Both the position numbers and the translations under genes were made by a program. Shown piece by piece: positions 1 to 13,900 of a stretch of 64,000 bases of DNA (position 1 is the first letter of the stretch; each line of letters opens with the position of its first letter). The DNA is taken from positions 1,364,001 through 1,428,000 of the forward strand of contig JALIZF010001917.1 of the NCBI GenBank assembly GCA_029948255.1, given 5' to 3'. This DNA is from Telmatactis stephensoni (Eukaryota; Cnidaria; Anthozoa; Actiniaria; Isophelliidae). The notes below the pieces were generated by a model. It had not been told where the DNA came from. It worked only from the letters and a program-made list of their open reading frames with translations, and made no database searches.

Positions 1-3000
1 AAATACTGTCTACACATATACTCTTTTTTGAAGTGATCACAAATTTGAGTTATTTTTGCTTCAAGTTTTCCAGATGATAAAAAAGTTAGAAATATTTTAA
101 TATTAACTTTCTTTAGACCTACCGAATATATTTCATAAATTCCTTTTCTCCCCTCATCACATTCTCTTCGAACCCAGTGCCGATTGAGATAAGCGCAAAC
201 TCCATTTAGTACTTTGCTAGAAAATCTATAGTCTTCCCACTGACTGGAATAGAACTTCAGAACTGATTCATCCATCAAGTCAGCACCATCCTACAATAAA
301 TACAAAATTCAATAATAGCAGAACATAAAAAGTTAATTCACCTAAAGAGCCTTGACTATGTACATCGGGTAATCTGACCCCCTGATGACTTGAACTGTGT
401 TTACACTAATGTAAAGAAATGTAAACTAAAACACAGCAATCAAGCAACCATGTGAGAGCAATGGTGAAGCAACCATGAGACCAAGTGAGAACAAGAGTGC
501 ATGCACAACTATGACATCATACTGTTGATGAAATTCTGCTCCAAGTTTAAACTTTGCTTGTATCTAACCACATCTAAAACTGAATATCCTAATGTGAACT
601 AAAACGGAATTCCCGTGCTTCATTCACACAAGTCATTTACTGTAATTTTAGCCTTGATGCATAAAACACCAATGATTTAAACCTTTTTATTTCCCTTAGG
701 TTCAAAGTATCAGGAGTACATGTACTCTACATGTATATGTTGTGGTTATATTTTATCCTTGATTCAATTTCTATTTTCCTTTGTTTTTGTGTATGGTTAT
801 GTATGATAATGAGTATAGAACAAAGGAAAATAAAAATTAAACCAAGGATAAAATCAAACTACAACATATACTTCAGAGCAGGTTTTGGTATAAATGGGAT
901 AATGTATGTCTTTAAAATCCCTTAATAAACCTTTTTCGAGTTTGTTGATACTGCTGTAAAACTAAACAACAGACGCACTGGCGCAGGGTTAGCCTCAAGT
1001 CAAGGTAAATTATTCAAAAATACCAGCGAGAAAAGCAAAACATTTTGACTAAGAACAATACAGAAATCGTTTTTAATCCCATGTATCTTTCTTGAAAAGG
1101 AGGCTAACCCTGTATAAATGTGTCTTTTGTCAGGAAGCTCAGCGGACTCTCACTCATATTTGAAAACCACTTTATGCAACACCATTGTTTGTTTGTTTAT
1201 TTATTTATTTATTTATTTCTGCAGATTTTCTTCCTATATTGATAAAATAACTTTCAAACATACGATAAATGATTTTAATCTTGACATGTTTCGGCATCCT
1301 TATGCCATCATCAGAAGAATGAATACAAAGTTCGTTATAAATGCTATATATAAATGCTTGATAAAATCAAGCTTATTTAATTGAAAATACAACATTAATT
1401 TTTCAGTTTTACCCTTATAACCAGGTTTAGACTAGTTGTCAAAAACTGCTGGCAACTGGTAATATTGCCATATTGCCAGGTACTTTGAAGTTTTATGCCA
1501 GCTGAAAGTCACTAGGAAAAGCAAAAAACAAAAAACAAAAACAAAAAACAAAAAAATAAAAAACTTGCCAATAATACACGTAAAACAAAACCCGAAATAA
1601 AAGCTTTTCTCATGAAGCACTGGCCCCCAGCATCACCTACTAAAGTTCACTCAGTGCCTACTTATCTTTTTGGCAACCTTGAATAACTCTGACTACACCA
1701 AGAGTAAAATATTTGTTAGATTCCTAGTAAGACGAAGAGAGAATACTGTGCACTGATGAATAATTATATTGAGTCTTTAATAAAACTATTGACACATTGT
1801 GGAAACAAAGTCAAATCAGAGAGCTTTTGATACAAGTAGGATTTCAACTATAAGCAATTTTGTCAAAATCAGAAGTCAGATGTCAACCCTACTGGCACCT
1901 GTTCAATTTGCGATCCCTTCTTTCCATTTAGCCAAGTATAGGTGAATTTTAGGTGACACTTTTTTAATGAGATATCATTGTGTTTTGAATTTCAAACACT
2001 CAATAACATCTTTTTACTTTTATGACAAACAAGCAGTAAAATGTCTATTTTTATTGAGAATGTAAAAAGAAGGAAATGATAAAAAAATCGATCATATCTG
2101 TTGTATTATAAAAAAAATCATATATGTTGCATTATTAAAAAAAATCATATCTGTTGCAGTATATATTTTGGCAGGAATGACTATAACTACATTAATACAG
2201 CATGCATGCTCAAATTTGTGCTCATAAGCCGCTAAAGCTCTCCAATAGTGGTTTCTAACAACTACAAGAATACCTGTCCAGTATTACAGTACATAGAGAT
2301 AAAACATTCAAGGTGAACTTATAAAAACTGCAAGGAATCTACAAAGTTTAAACTTATTCCCCAATACACCTAGTGTACATAGATGAATTTTCACCACCTC
2401 CAAAATAAATTACTCTAGATGAGTACGTAATGTACAGGTAGATGACATGTATATAAGTACAGTATCTAGCAGGAATTCATGCAAGCATGGAACATATTTA
2501 AAGCAGAAACTGTGAAATACACATGGACACCTAGAAACCATGAAATATATGTACAGTGGACATCATACCTTTTGTAAGTTAACTAAATATGCTTTAAGAA
2601 ATTCTCTCAGAGTCTTGTAAAGTTCATGACCCACAAACTGTGCTCCTGCAATAACAATTTTTAATAAAGTATTAAAACCCAAATCATTTGGCAAGGCTGT
2701 GCTCTCAACCAGTGCCTGGGTGCCTGAGGCAATTAACATTATTTAGGTCTTGGATGACTGAGAATAAAGTATGGTATAGTAGATATCTATACAAAAGTAG
2801 ATATTGGTTATTGGTGATGATTATTGGTGATAGGTGATACTACTTTATGTATGATGATTGTCAGTGATACTACTTTATAAAATGAGCAATTGTAATGAAA
2901 TACCACATAGCACTGAGATAGAATGAAGGTGAAGTATGAATGAAAGAAAGAAAGATGCATTCGCACTTCAACTGAGTTATAAATGGATTTGTAAGGCTGA

Positions 3001-4515
3001 CTGTAAATGACTGAATATACTGTGTTAATTGTAATTTTAAACAGTAATTTGTAGTACAGTAATTTGTAGTGTATTTTAAAATTAATTTTCATGGTACGGA
3101 CTGTTTAGCAGCAGCTCAAGGTGCCATCCTATGCTCACAATCTACCATGCATGTTATATGTTTTTGTAAAGCGCCTAGAGCAGATTCTGGATAGGCGCTT
3201 CATTATTATTATTATTATAACCCCCTGCCTCCACCTAGTCCAGTCCTAATAATCCCTATATATGCAGTCAGTTTTTGAATAATACCTACCCTTCCCCCAA
3301 ATTTTGCTATGGAGACCATAACTTACATTATAAAACACTAGAAGATAAACATGCAATGAAGCACAAAAATGTACTATACTGAACTGAGCTGCAGTCCACA
3401 AATCTTATGTATCTTATGGTCATAGGCCTTTAGAATATTAGCCCTCCCCCCTCCCATTCTCAAGGTCATTTTTGAATAAGACCAGGGGGAGAGGGCTTTG
3501 GTTATTTATGGTAACTATGGAGTAGATTTTGTATGACTGTGAAAACGGCACCACACGGTCACTGCACAGTTTTTCAAATTTCAGGAATTTCAAATATTTT
3601 TATAGACAACACAGCACTGAAATGGTCACAGCATGGCACAGTCCACTCTCACTCATACGAAATCTGTACTAATGGCAAACAACAATATGAAGTTATCTAC
3701 AGTAAGTCTGTTTTATACTAGTGGCTTACCTCCTTGGTTAGGAACCTTCTTGTGTTTTGATACTCGAGACTGAGACTGTTGATGAACACTTGTACAATAG
3801 TTATAAACATGACTAAGTGGTAGTTAAGGAAGTAATGTAAAACACAAATAAACAAATTATGGTTTAGAGCTCTCCCTAAGAATCAACCAGCATAGGGATA
3901 AATTAACTAATCAAAAGGATAAAATGTGCTATAAGCATTGAACTGGGTATTTTTTGTAGGAAAAGGATTATAAATGACAGGCCTATTTGCTTTTTAGTGG
4001 AAAGTTGAATGATTAAAAAGTATTGTGAACATAAGCAACATTATTAAGGCTATAAGTGATAAGACATAGACCCCACAAATGCTTTTTCAAAAATGACTGA
4101 CATTGATGAAGTCTAAGGTTTTTTCATTTTCTAAAGATATTTTTAACTATGATCTTTAAGTAAAGGATTGTATAAATACGAACAATAAACCATCACAACA
4201 TAAATAAATTCATCAAACTCAACTAAATTGGATGGTTTATGCTCTCTAAAATCGCCCAAGAGGTCGGAAAGATAATGAATAATCATAAAAGTATAATATG
4301 GAACTGTGCAACCACCAATTACTGTTACCTTTGTGATAACATTTTCAGCAAATTCACCAGCATTTTGTAAAAAGATACGTGTATAGTTCTATGTATCGAC
4401 GTTTCACCATACTCTGTTGTTTGTAGACATGTTGTATGCCTTCTTTAAGGTCATCCCATATCTCTTCTAAGTTTATCTGTCTTAAGCTATGAGGATTTTG
4501 AGGCCGAGAAGCCAT
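1..4515 (-). CDS. CUL1: Cullin-1, N-terminal part (partial, runs off left edge)
   Basis: CUL1 is the scaffold of SCF (SKP1-cullin-F-box) ubiquitin ligases in cytoplasm and nucleus. Four coding exons join in frame: 4515-4379, 3812-3730, 2645-2569 and 290-123. They encode about 155 residues matching the start of human CUL1. Recognisable segments are [14 protein letters not shown] at the start, the SKP1-binding [11 protein letters not shown] helix in exon 2, and [19 protein letters not shown] in exon 4. The exon 2 linker is short and charged and differs from the human one. The start is the first ATG, and its context matches the family N-terminus. The neddylation-site C-terminus lies outside the window. 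Intron 1 has U12-type signals (GTATCTTTTT donor, TTCCTTAAC branch site). Family assignment is by clear remembered similarity, not a search. Confidence 0.95.
291..2568. other. CUL1 intron 3, no gene seen
   Basis: AT-rich intron between CUL1 exons 3 and 4. It contains A-rich low-complexity stretches (about 1518-1562 and 2083-2150). No reading frame in it shows recognisable protein similarity. Confidence 0.6.
3521..3668. repeat. Dispersed palindromic repeat, family A copy 1
   Basis: About 150 bp in CUL1 intron 2 (2646-3729). It begins with a TTTGTATGACTGTGAAAACG-type end and finishes with the inverted CACTCATACGAAA. The interior is built from GGTCACNGCACNG motifs in both orientations. Related copies occur at 8578, 24733, 30131 and 46087. 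Non-coding; the short ORF over it is incidental. Confidence 0.7.
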
Positions 4516-5357
4516 GGTATGTGATCAAGGGCAAAATTCAATGAAAACTTCCAACGTTTTGAATGAATCGACGAACTTGCGGTACAATGCACCCCAAAAA
4601 AATATGTAATAAGAGAATATGACGTTCGTTCTACGTCTCCTCAACTCTAAATCTCAGTGTGAAGTTGTTGTCTAAGCAGTGTGGTTCTCAGAGTAAACCT
4701 AGGCAGGAATCCTCCATATTTGCTGAGTAAGTTTGAAAAGATGCGATGATGTTATGGCCAGAAACCCAGTAACAAACTGTCCACAAACAACGGTTTTCTT
4801 GCACCCAAAACCAAACGGCATTAGAGAAAAAGATCAACTGTTGGAGAAACCATTATCCAAGCTTGAGGAACGCTAAAGTTAAGATAACATAACCTACCAA
4901 GGACCGCAACTAAAGAGTTTTTTTCAAACTTTACTCTTGTTTCGTGTCTTCATTTCAATTGTGGAGGAAAAATGGCGGCTCCCTGTGACGTCATTACTCC
5001 CAAAGCATGACGGTTACGATGGTTTTGGGGGCGCGGAAAAAAAATTAATCGAAATATTGACAATAAAACGGAAAAACATAACGAAAGATAGCAAAAGGGA
5101 GTGTGTAAAATTGATATGTACAATTAAATGCAAAAATGTAGATAAGAAATTCAATATTCATAGAAATTGGCTTGATTGGAGGCCTGGTTACCTGTCGTTC
5201 CCACAGGTAACCCAACGAAAGCTACATACAGGAAGTGCCGAAGACCCGAAATAGACGTGATGCTATTCCACAGAGACTGCATATCAAGTAAAAGTGACGC
5301 CAAATTAGCGAGAATGACTTGCACACACACACACGGAAGTAAATGAAAGCTTCTATA
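4516..5357. promoter_or_regulatory. CUL1 upstream region
   Basis: Region upstream of the CUL1 start codon. It contains an AAAATGGCGGCTCC box near 4970 followed by a perfect CRE-like TGACGTCA near 4987. Both are common in housekeeping promoters. The plus-strand ORF at 4937-5254 shows no protein-like features and is probably 5' flank. Promoter function is inferred from position and motifs only. Confidence 0.45.
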
Positions 5358-5509
5358 CTCTACTTTCACATTCCCCATAATGCCTCTGTTTTTTGGGGGG
5401 TAGTTATTGTAATGCTAATCAAATCAGTTGTTATTAAAATCAAATACATTTGAATTACAATAACTACCCCCCAAAAACAGAGGGCATTATGGGGAATGTG
5501 AAAGTAGAG
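5358..5509. mobile_element. Palindromic MITE-like hairpin
   Basis: Near-perfect inverted repeat: arms 5358-5413 and 5454-5509 (about 56 bp each) around a 40 bp loop. The arms contain CCCCATAATGCCTCTGTTTT and its reverse complement. No coding capacity. This is the structure of a short non-autonomous DNA transposon, or a hairpin-forming inverted duplication. Confidence 0.75.
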
Positions 5510-6462
5510 AATGAATGAAAAACTGGAGAGTGAGGAGGATGAAAAACAAAAGAGTGGAAGACTTGCCGTTGGCTCTATTTGAGATCTCTAAAAAGCGTTA
5601 GACAGGTCAAAAAAAGAGGGGCTTTTTACTGTCGAAAAGTGGTTGCAACAAGTATTGGGAGTTGCATCAAATTTTTCCACGACTTTTAATTTATCTAGTG
5701 GATTGTTGGTACCACGGGGCACTTTGTAACAGATTTTACATTTTTTGGTCTCTTGACTTTAGATTAAATACTGTTGCCGGAAACTGGTGGGAGAGCTAGC
5801 CTGGTTTGAATTACTTCGTCCACATTTCCTGGTAAATCTGAATCTGCGGGGCTCCTGTCGGCCGGAAAATTATGACATTTTCGAACCAAAATCAGTGGCG
5901 CCGCATTTGCGCACATGTGTAGTGATTCAACACTCTCTGTTTAAAACTCTACTATACCTTTTATTCTAAATATTGATATTATTGGTAAATATTTTCAGTT
6001 CGTGTCTTACAATAACTTAAATGGCATGCCTCATTCCGTAATAACACCAAAATATTCTTCAAACAGCGGAATAGTCCCTTCTTGTGTTAATGTTCATTGA
6101 CTTCCATTGAATGTCCTGACAACTTTATTACTTTCGACTAATAGTCAGTTGGATTTTATTCTAAGACGTGTTCGGGACACATGTACATTAGGTGACAAGT
6201 TGCAGGAACAATGGTAACCGCAGACCACCAGCAACGCAGGCTACATCAGCGCAGCTCATGTGAACCGTGCGCACCAGGTAATTACTTCATGTAAGACACC
6301 AACACTAAACCCTGAACCTAACCCTAACCCAATACACTATTCAGAAGATTTCATAGAGTCTTATACATGAAATACTGCAACGCGTCCTCCAGTGTGTACC
6401 AAACCAGAGCGCATGTGTTTAAGTTACAGCCCGCTGTCCTAAAACACCATTTCTAACTAGTT
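5510..6462. other. Intergenic, no gene seen
   Basis: Stretch between the hairpin at 5358 and the 3' end of the PNGase F-like gene. Short ORFs only, none with recognisable similarity. A CCTAACCCTAACCC-like stretch near 6317 is too short to call a telomeric repeat. Confidence 0.5.
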
Positions 6463-9400
6463 TCAAACAAGGTTGTCGTACTCATAGTACACAAGATAAC
6501 TGGACATCAAGATTTTGCCAGGATTTTGTGTTGGTCTCGAGTCGGTTCCATTGTATAGCGCACGGTATCGAATGCTGTTGGTCACATCGTCTTTGAAAAC
6601 CACGTAGTCGCTGATGTCAACTTCCCATGGGATAACTTCCTGGCCATCGCACCACGGTTCTCGAGCACGCAACCACTGCCTCTGTGCAGTCCTTGATTTC
6701 GGATCGACTTTACATCCTAGTGCCAAATCAGAATTTTTGTAGATTTTTGTTTGAGTGCTATTATCATGGTTATTAATGACGAAACGATGAGTGGTCAAAC
6801 AGTTGCCAGCGCAGTCGTTGTTATCACGACCATGGCCTGTAATGATTGCCACAACTTTTACTCGAGCGATTTTCTGAGGAACCTTGAAGACAATTGGGTG
6901 ATAGTTCTTGTTGCAATTTTCGTCAAAAAAGCAGCCATTGAAAAGACTTTTTATTTCCATAGGAACAAGTGTCTTTTCGACCTCCCTCCATGTTGTATAC
7001 GAGGTTTTCTTGGCTACAAAAAGAGAAAAATGTTAGAGTTAAAATCAGCGGAAAATCCTAAAAAAAAATTAAAGAAAATTGAATTGATAAATAAAGAGGT
7101 TTGAACTGGCAAATATTACAGTTACAAAACCAGTAAACGTCATAATCAGTTGGGGTAATCTGATCTGGATAAATTTGAAAACCTCTCATTTCTCTCCATG
7201 CATTTTCACAGCTTGGCTGTTTTAGTGTCGACGGAAAGCGGCCATCCGATGCATCCATAAGGTATGCATTTTAAAACCAGAAAACGCATTCATTATTAGA
7301 TGGGACCTAAAGCAACTTCCCATTAATCCCGCGAACAATTTGAAAACGGATCTTTTTTGTGGTTACGATTGGAAATTTCGTTCACACTAAAGGCGTTGTT
7401 ACACCGGCGCTGAAACTTTTATTTGAAACTTGTGTCGATCGCCGATGCGAGACGAATTTCATATAAGGTGTGTTACATGCTGAAATTTCGTCCTGCAACT
7501 TGTTCAAGTTTTTGTTGGAACAGTAGAAAGCAGTCCTACTTTTCGTGAATTAAACCGTCTCGTGAAACCGACCCGGGGAACGTTTCAGCTAAATGACCAT
7601 GTTAGACGGTGCAATGCGCTGTGAAATTTGCCTCACAAGCGATTGAGGCAAGTTTAGCGTGTAACAGAGCCTTAAGAAAAGCCCGTTTTATTGTAAAGCG
7701 CAAAAACACAGAAAAAGGATTGCGTTTTTAAACTTTATTCAAATTAGTGTGTACGTAGACCAAGCTACATTTCTTAATTACTTTTATGAAATTCGTCTGC
7801 GAAGGTTAACAATGAATGTGGATTGATGAATGTGTATTGCTTACGTTTGAACTTGTCGGACAGTCTGAGTTTGACCGTGATTTTCCAGGGCATTACCCAC
7901 TCTCCCATAACCACATGAAAGCTGCATTTATTAGTGTTGTTGGTCTTCAGCAGTGGAAGCAGAGATCTGATAGGAGTGATCCACGATGTACTTCTTCTAG
8001 AGAGAAAACGTATATTTTGAATTGGCATATGAATTCCACACGCCTTAAAATCACTCAAGGTCCTTCAATAGTCCAGACCCAGGCCTCTTTTTACCCCACT
8101 CCGCTTCGGTAAAACAGAGTCCAGAAGAACTTGCATGCGCATGCATTACATGAACCAATCAAACACCGTAAAATTTTGGTGTGACCTGGTTATAAGGCCT
8201 TTTGACAAGTCACACAGGGCTTGGATTTGCTCCAATTTGGGTAAAAACGTGTTCTTCGTACAAGTGAAGGCATACTTAACTGCTTCGATGAATTCGTTTT
8301 CAAAATGAGCCCCATATAGCTGATTCAATTCAGATAATTTCAACGATAGCTTTGTAACCAGGTCACACCAAAATGTTACGGTGTTTTGATTGGATCATGT
8401 AACGCATGCGCATGCAAGTTCTTCTGGACTCTGTTTTACCGAAGCGTAGCGGGGTGAAAAGAGGCCTGGGTCTGGACTAGGTCCTTCAAGTGCACTTTTG
8501 CGCGCAGACTCTAGGAACCATATTATTGTGATCCTACAGATTGTCGCGATCCAAATTCGTCCTCACTACGTAGTATAGCGGTTTTCGTATGACTAGGAAA
8601 ATGGCACAGTCACGGCACAGCAGGATTGCAGCAGGAATTTCAAATTGTTCCAAAGCAGATTTCGTATGACTGTGAAAAGAGCACGGTTACCGCACGGCAC
8701 GGTTACGACAGGACTTTCGAATGATTACCGCACTGATACGGTTACAATAAAGCGTGGTAAGTTTTTCCCTCACACGAAAACAACTCTATTATAGCACATG
8801 CAATGTTGCACCTTACCTTCGGGGTACGTGGCGAGGATAAAGCGGAGGGTAAAGGAGAAAGAGCAAAAAGCAACTCAGTCATCACGTGCTCAGTTCTTGG
8901 CCAAACTGATAAAAACAAACAGCTTACCTTTCATAAGCAACCAACCATCGCGCAAGTTCGTTCCCAGGCTCCTTGTTAGAATCACAGTTCACAAACAGTC
9001 TAATCACGTGATCCCAGTGCGTACAGGTTCCTGACCCAGTCCTTGAACAGACCAAAGACATTTCAACTTCTACATTCTGGTATAACAGTAGGTCTATAAA
9101 AGAAAACAATGTTGGTCAACAGTGTGTCATTTTGGGTTTCCTGTGTTATTTCATTGACTAGCTTTACGAAAAGCTCAGAGTACGTATAGTATAGCTACGC
9201 ACGTTTACGCACGCTCTTCGTTAGCCTCCCAACGTAAGACGTCTACGTAAAAATAGCATACAATGACCGAGTCTTAAAAGATGACATAAAATTCTTACCA
9301 ATGATAATTGTATTTTTGTTATAAACATTTATAACTTCAAATACCTTTGTAAGGAGGAAGAGGGGTGTCTGTTGAAATACCATCCACGGTAGAAATCAAT

Positions 9401-10894
9401 TGATCTTGAAATATTGGTATAACCCTAGCTTCACCAGTTGTGTTCTTGACAAAGTCAGTCACGTAATTAAACCTTGAAAAATTTCGAATGAGAATGAGAC
9501 CGCTAGTTGAGCGACTTAACGATATAAAGCAGCGAAAACTATGACTTATGGAATCAGTCTATGTGGACGTAGGCTAAATCACCCAATGTTAGATAGGCCG
9601 TCTGTCCCTCCATTCCCTAGAAAGAGAGGTCTAGCCGAGAGCAGGGCGTGCTATGCAAGTATCTTCTGACTTATAACGCGGGCTATGCCAATATCTTCTG
9701 ACTTATAACCGTTTCGTCTTACCTTTGTGCATGATACGCAGCAAAGCGAATGCTTGGATACAAAAACCAATCAGTCCTTTGAACTCGCCCCTGGTTATCG
9801 ATACCAAAGGTAAACGTCTCTGAAGGAGTAGTCTGGAAACGAACATAAGTTTTACCAACCGCAGACTCTTTTAGAATATACCCTGACCGACCATGGATGA
9901 CACACGCTGGAATTGAGAGATAGGTCTCACATTCTTTGCCATAGCAGTTTGGTTGTCGGGGAAGATCTTTTCCAACAAAAATAACACCAACAGCGCCATT
10001 TTGTTGTGCGTTTTTCACCTAGAAAGAAATCAACGTTTTTTATTTTCGCTTTTATTAATTTCCCTTGTGACGTTGCCCAGGCCTGAATAAACGACAATAT
10101 GGTCTTGAGGGTGCTAGATTGTCTTCTGCAAGATGCGCAACTGGCCAAGCTCATTATTTACAAGTTTCGAAACGTAAAACAGCTGTCATCGTTATTTCTT
10201 TGCTACATGAGGTTGCGCGCATTGTAACAGAAGTAGGACTCGATTCTTCCTACTCCTACATTCGTAAAGGTGGACACACGGCAGTCCACTTTGGCTGTTA
10301 CGTACAATGCTGTCCGGCCTGTTAATTTCCGTAGAGATTCATCCATTTCCCGAAAGTTAATTATACATTTTATACACTACCTTGGTAAAGCTAGTACAAT
10401 TTACACCATCACTTGAGATAACCGCCAGTTCTCCTTTCACATCAACATTGAAATGTTGTGCGCATGCGTCTTTAACGTAATGCACCAGAAATCGTGTTTG
10501 CTGTGTGACAAGTGATTTGATGGAGGGAAGCCACGTGAATTTGGCATCTAAACGGCGGGAAACATCTAATACATCACCTAATGGAACAGAAAACAACATC
10601 TGTCAACTCGTGGCAATGTGGACGTTACACCTTGGTGGGTTTCACAATTCCGCTTTACTGGTTATAAAATCCGGCTTATTTGCGGGATACCATGCTTATT
10701 CTTATGGCCTAATTGTTATAAGATTAACGAAGATCAGCTATAGCCCGCATTGCAAAGCCTGCGTTCGATCGTTCTGGGGGATATAGTTTAGGGATTTTGG
10801 GATGGCTATGTGGACTGATGACGAACGGAAACTGGCGAATGATTTAGTTTGAGTTGCGTCGGCGTATATAAAGATAAAAAACTCGATAAAATCG

Positions 10895-10978
<84 letters not shown>

Positions 10979-13900
10979 ATACGTACATTACTGATGTTTC
11001 GAGCGTTAGCCCTTCGTCGAAGTAAGACTTAAAACCTCAGTAACATATCTTTGATATGGTGTTACAGATTTTCATTCATTGAGAAAAGATAATGATGGCC
11101 CACCTCTTCTTGCTATATAAGCTACGATTGTTGCACTCTCGCGAAGCTCCAGGACCCTGGTATCTCGAACTTTCGTTTGCACTGAAGAACTACCCGCGCG
11201 TGAGTCACTAAAGCTCGATTTTCATGAGCGACGGAAACAGAAGCGGAAGCAACGTAGATACGTATACGGAAGCAACGTAGATACGTATACTCATTGATGC
11301 ACCGTTCACTGTCTTTTCGCCTTGGTGAGAAATGCAAGTTGCGCAACTTGAATCTGCGTATGCTGCTTCCGCTTCTGCTTGCGTCGCTAGTGGAAACTCC
11401 CAGCATTCCGTGAGAGATAAGGAGGGCTTTAGTTACCATTTTTATTTTCTACGGCAATTTGATCGAGCCCACAAAAAGGTCCATAACAGTGCCATTGTGA
11501 CAAAACTCTTGGGATCCAATTTCCCAGCATGTGAACGGGAAATCGCACAAAATGCAGCTTGGTTTTCCAGTGGTCAAGTATGTCATTAGGAAGGATATTT
11601 TTCAACTTGTAATTAGTACACTTGGTGTACTTAGCACATGCAGAGCGTACTCTCGTTACTTCACTTGCGTATCTTATCCTAGAAAAAAAGTATTGAAAAT
11701 TCATTTTAACACTCGGACAAAAACCTGTGGGGGAGGGGGCATTTCAACATTGACATAATAATCAATGGGGAGGGGCATTTTAACACCGAGATAAAAGCCC
11801 ATTGGGGAGGGGGGCATTTTAACACTGAAATAAAAGCCTATGGGGGGAGGGAGTTTTCTGTACCTTAATCTAATACGTCTTTGAATAATGTCCGTGGGAA
11901 ACTGACGAAAATGGTTTAGTTTTTATGTTAGAATAATGCTATTGCCACATTAGGATGAATGCGATTTCGTCCCGGGATTCCAGGGACCGGAAGAAGTTTC
12001 ATATCATACCAAAATGTAATACCAATCTCGAGCCCAGAGTCTTGCCGGCTTTCCGGTCATTGGTTTTCTATTGTCTTTGAATGACCAATCAGAATTCGAG
12101 AAAAAATTGCCTTCCCCAGAGTCTTTCGTTCCTCGGTACTGACCAGAAGGAACGCAGGCGCTGGGTACGACTGATAAAATTTCATGTAAGCGCGAAACAC
12201 CTGGTACAGAGAATTGAAATTTATTCATATCGGGGAAAAAGAACTTCGTGTCGTTCCGTATAGAACTATTTACTGATGATAAATGAACTCTTGTCTCGGG
12301 ATAACTGGATTCATTCCTTTCCATGTAATCGCTCCCTAGTATCCAGTCTTATCAGGAGCCCATGGTCTTATGGAATCGGAAAGGCTTCTTTTAATCACAT
12401 AAGACATGAACCACAATAGGGTGTCCGCCCCTGTATGGGGTTACCGCCCTTTTATCAAAATGACGGACTAAATAAAGCATTCTTGTGGTGTATTACTATT
12501 GTCTAATACTCATTCATGTCAGTCTAGTTTTGTGCTCCTTGAAAATTCTATTCTATTTTGATAGCAACTTGTCGATCAGTGAGACAAGATCTTTCTTTAT
12601 GTCACGTACTAGAACTTCTGGCACCTCGGTCTAAGAAGCGTGACAGACAAAATATAACAATAGGCCCGTGACTCCAGGATTTCGTGACGAGTCATCATTC
12701 CAAGAATCACCCGCAAAAAAACTCAAAGTTCAGAAAAGAATGATTACAAGAGCATTGAAATTCATTTATCACATGTGTTGGGGTTTCCGGCATTTGTCAA
12801 TTCTCTTCTTCGCTGACCTTTGTTTTATTGAAGATTTGATTTACTTTCGACTTTGAACCTTGTAGTATCAGTTGTCAGGTGCAGAACAATTACACAAGCA
12901 CATACTTTGTGTAGCTGTCAGTAACACCACACGACTCTCAATTAAATGCCAAGTGGGAGAGGAAACAATTATCTATTATACCAATGATCGATTGATACCA
13001 ACTGAGAATTCTGATTATACCAGTTTATCCTTTATCAGCGAGAAAACTTTTCTTGCATTGTACGTGCTAGCGTTGAAACAACGTCCAAATCCCTGGATTA
13101 TGGTTTGTTTGTACTGGGATGAGTCTGTTTTATCCTTCTCTTAGCAGTATTAAAATTCTAGCTCATTAGCAAAACTCCTTCCCTTGTTATCATAACTCCC
13201 TTAGTCACGTTTGCTTTCTGTTAACAACCGCAGTCCAACAAATTGATGTTCTAAAATCCATGCACTGACTTGCGAACTTCGCCTTGCTGACAATTAAGAA
13301 TTCATAAACTCAGCAAGACACGAGGATATCAAGTTGAAAAAGTAACAAACTACGCACTACTAGAATACACTAGACATAATTGCGCCACGGGACAAGAGAT
13401 AACAAACCAATTCTAACTGCGCAGCCAATTTCATTTACTGATGCAAATCTGTATCACTTTTCGAATATTCTCAATCCATTAGGGTTTCATTGGCACAAAA
13501 ACTATGAGAAACTTTGCGAAAATGAGCAACAAGTCAGAAACAAGAAGTTGTTTGTGAAACGTTTAAAACGCAGTTAAAAGAAATGTTTGTAGAAGCGCGT
13601 TTTTGGCTCAGATTCAACAATTGCGCTGTCAATAGATTTCCAGCAAAGAAACTAAATTGTTATTCATAGTTCGGGTGTGTATTGCTTTTTAATTCGGTTT
13701 TCCGGGCCGGTTGTACCCCTAAGGCAAATTAGCCATGACGCAATATATAACTTATATAATATTAGTAAATTTACGGCAAAAAGAGGTGTTCATGCAACTC
13801 ACCGTTTTGGGTTGTTATACCGGTATATATTCTGCGGCAACTTAAGCTTCGTTTCCAATGCATTGCAGGCATCGCTATTTTGATCCAAAGCTGCGTTGTC

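Noticed and set aside
4937..5254. 105-aa plus-strand ORF upstream of CUL1
   Set aside because: No domain-like pattern, Lys-rich from AT-rich DNA, and overlaps likely promoter motifs.
6310..6335. Telomere-like CCTAACCC words
   Set aside because: Only two to three imperfect units, not an array.
7058..7258. Possible extra exon (MDASDGRFPSTLKQP) between the last two PNGase F-like exons
   Set aside because: The flanking exons already join in frame and match the family without it, and it lacks convincing splice sites.
8146..8343. 65-aa minus-strand ORF inside the MITE, faintly helicase-like (EQIQALCDLSKG)
   Set aside because: Similarity is too short and vague. No Walker motifs follow, and most of the element is TIR.
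12004..12324. 106-aa minus-strand ORF as a missing PNGase F-like exon
   Set aside because: No matching splice phase or family-like residues seen; left unassigned.
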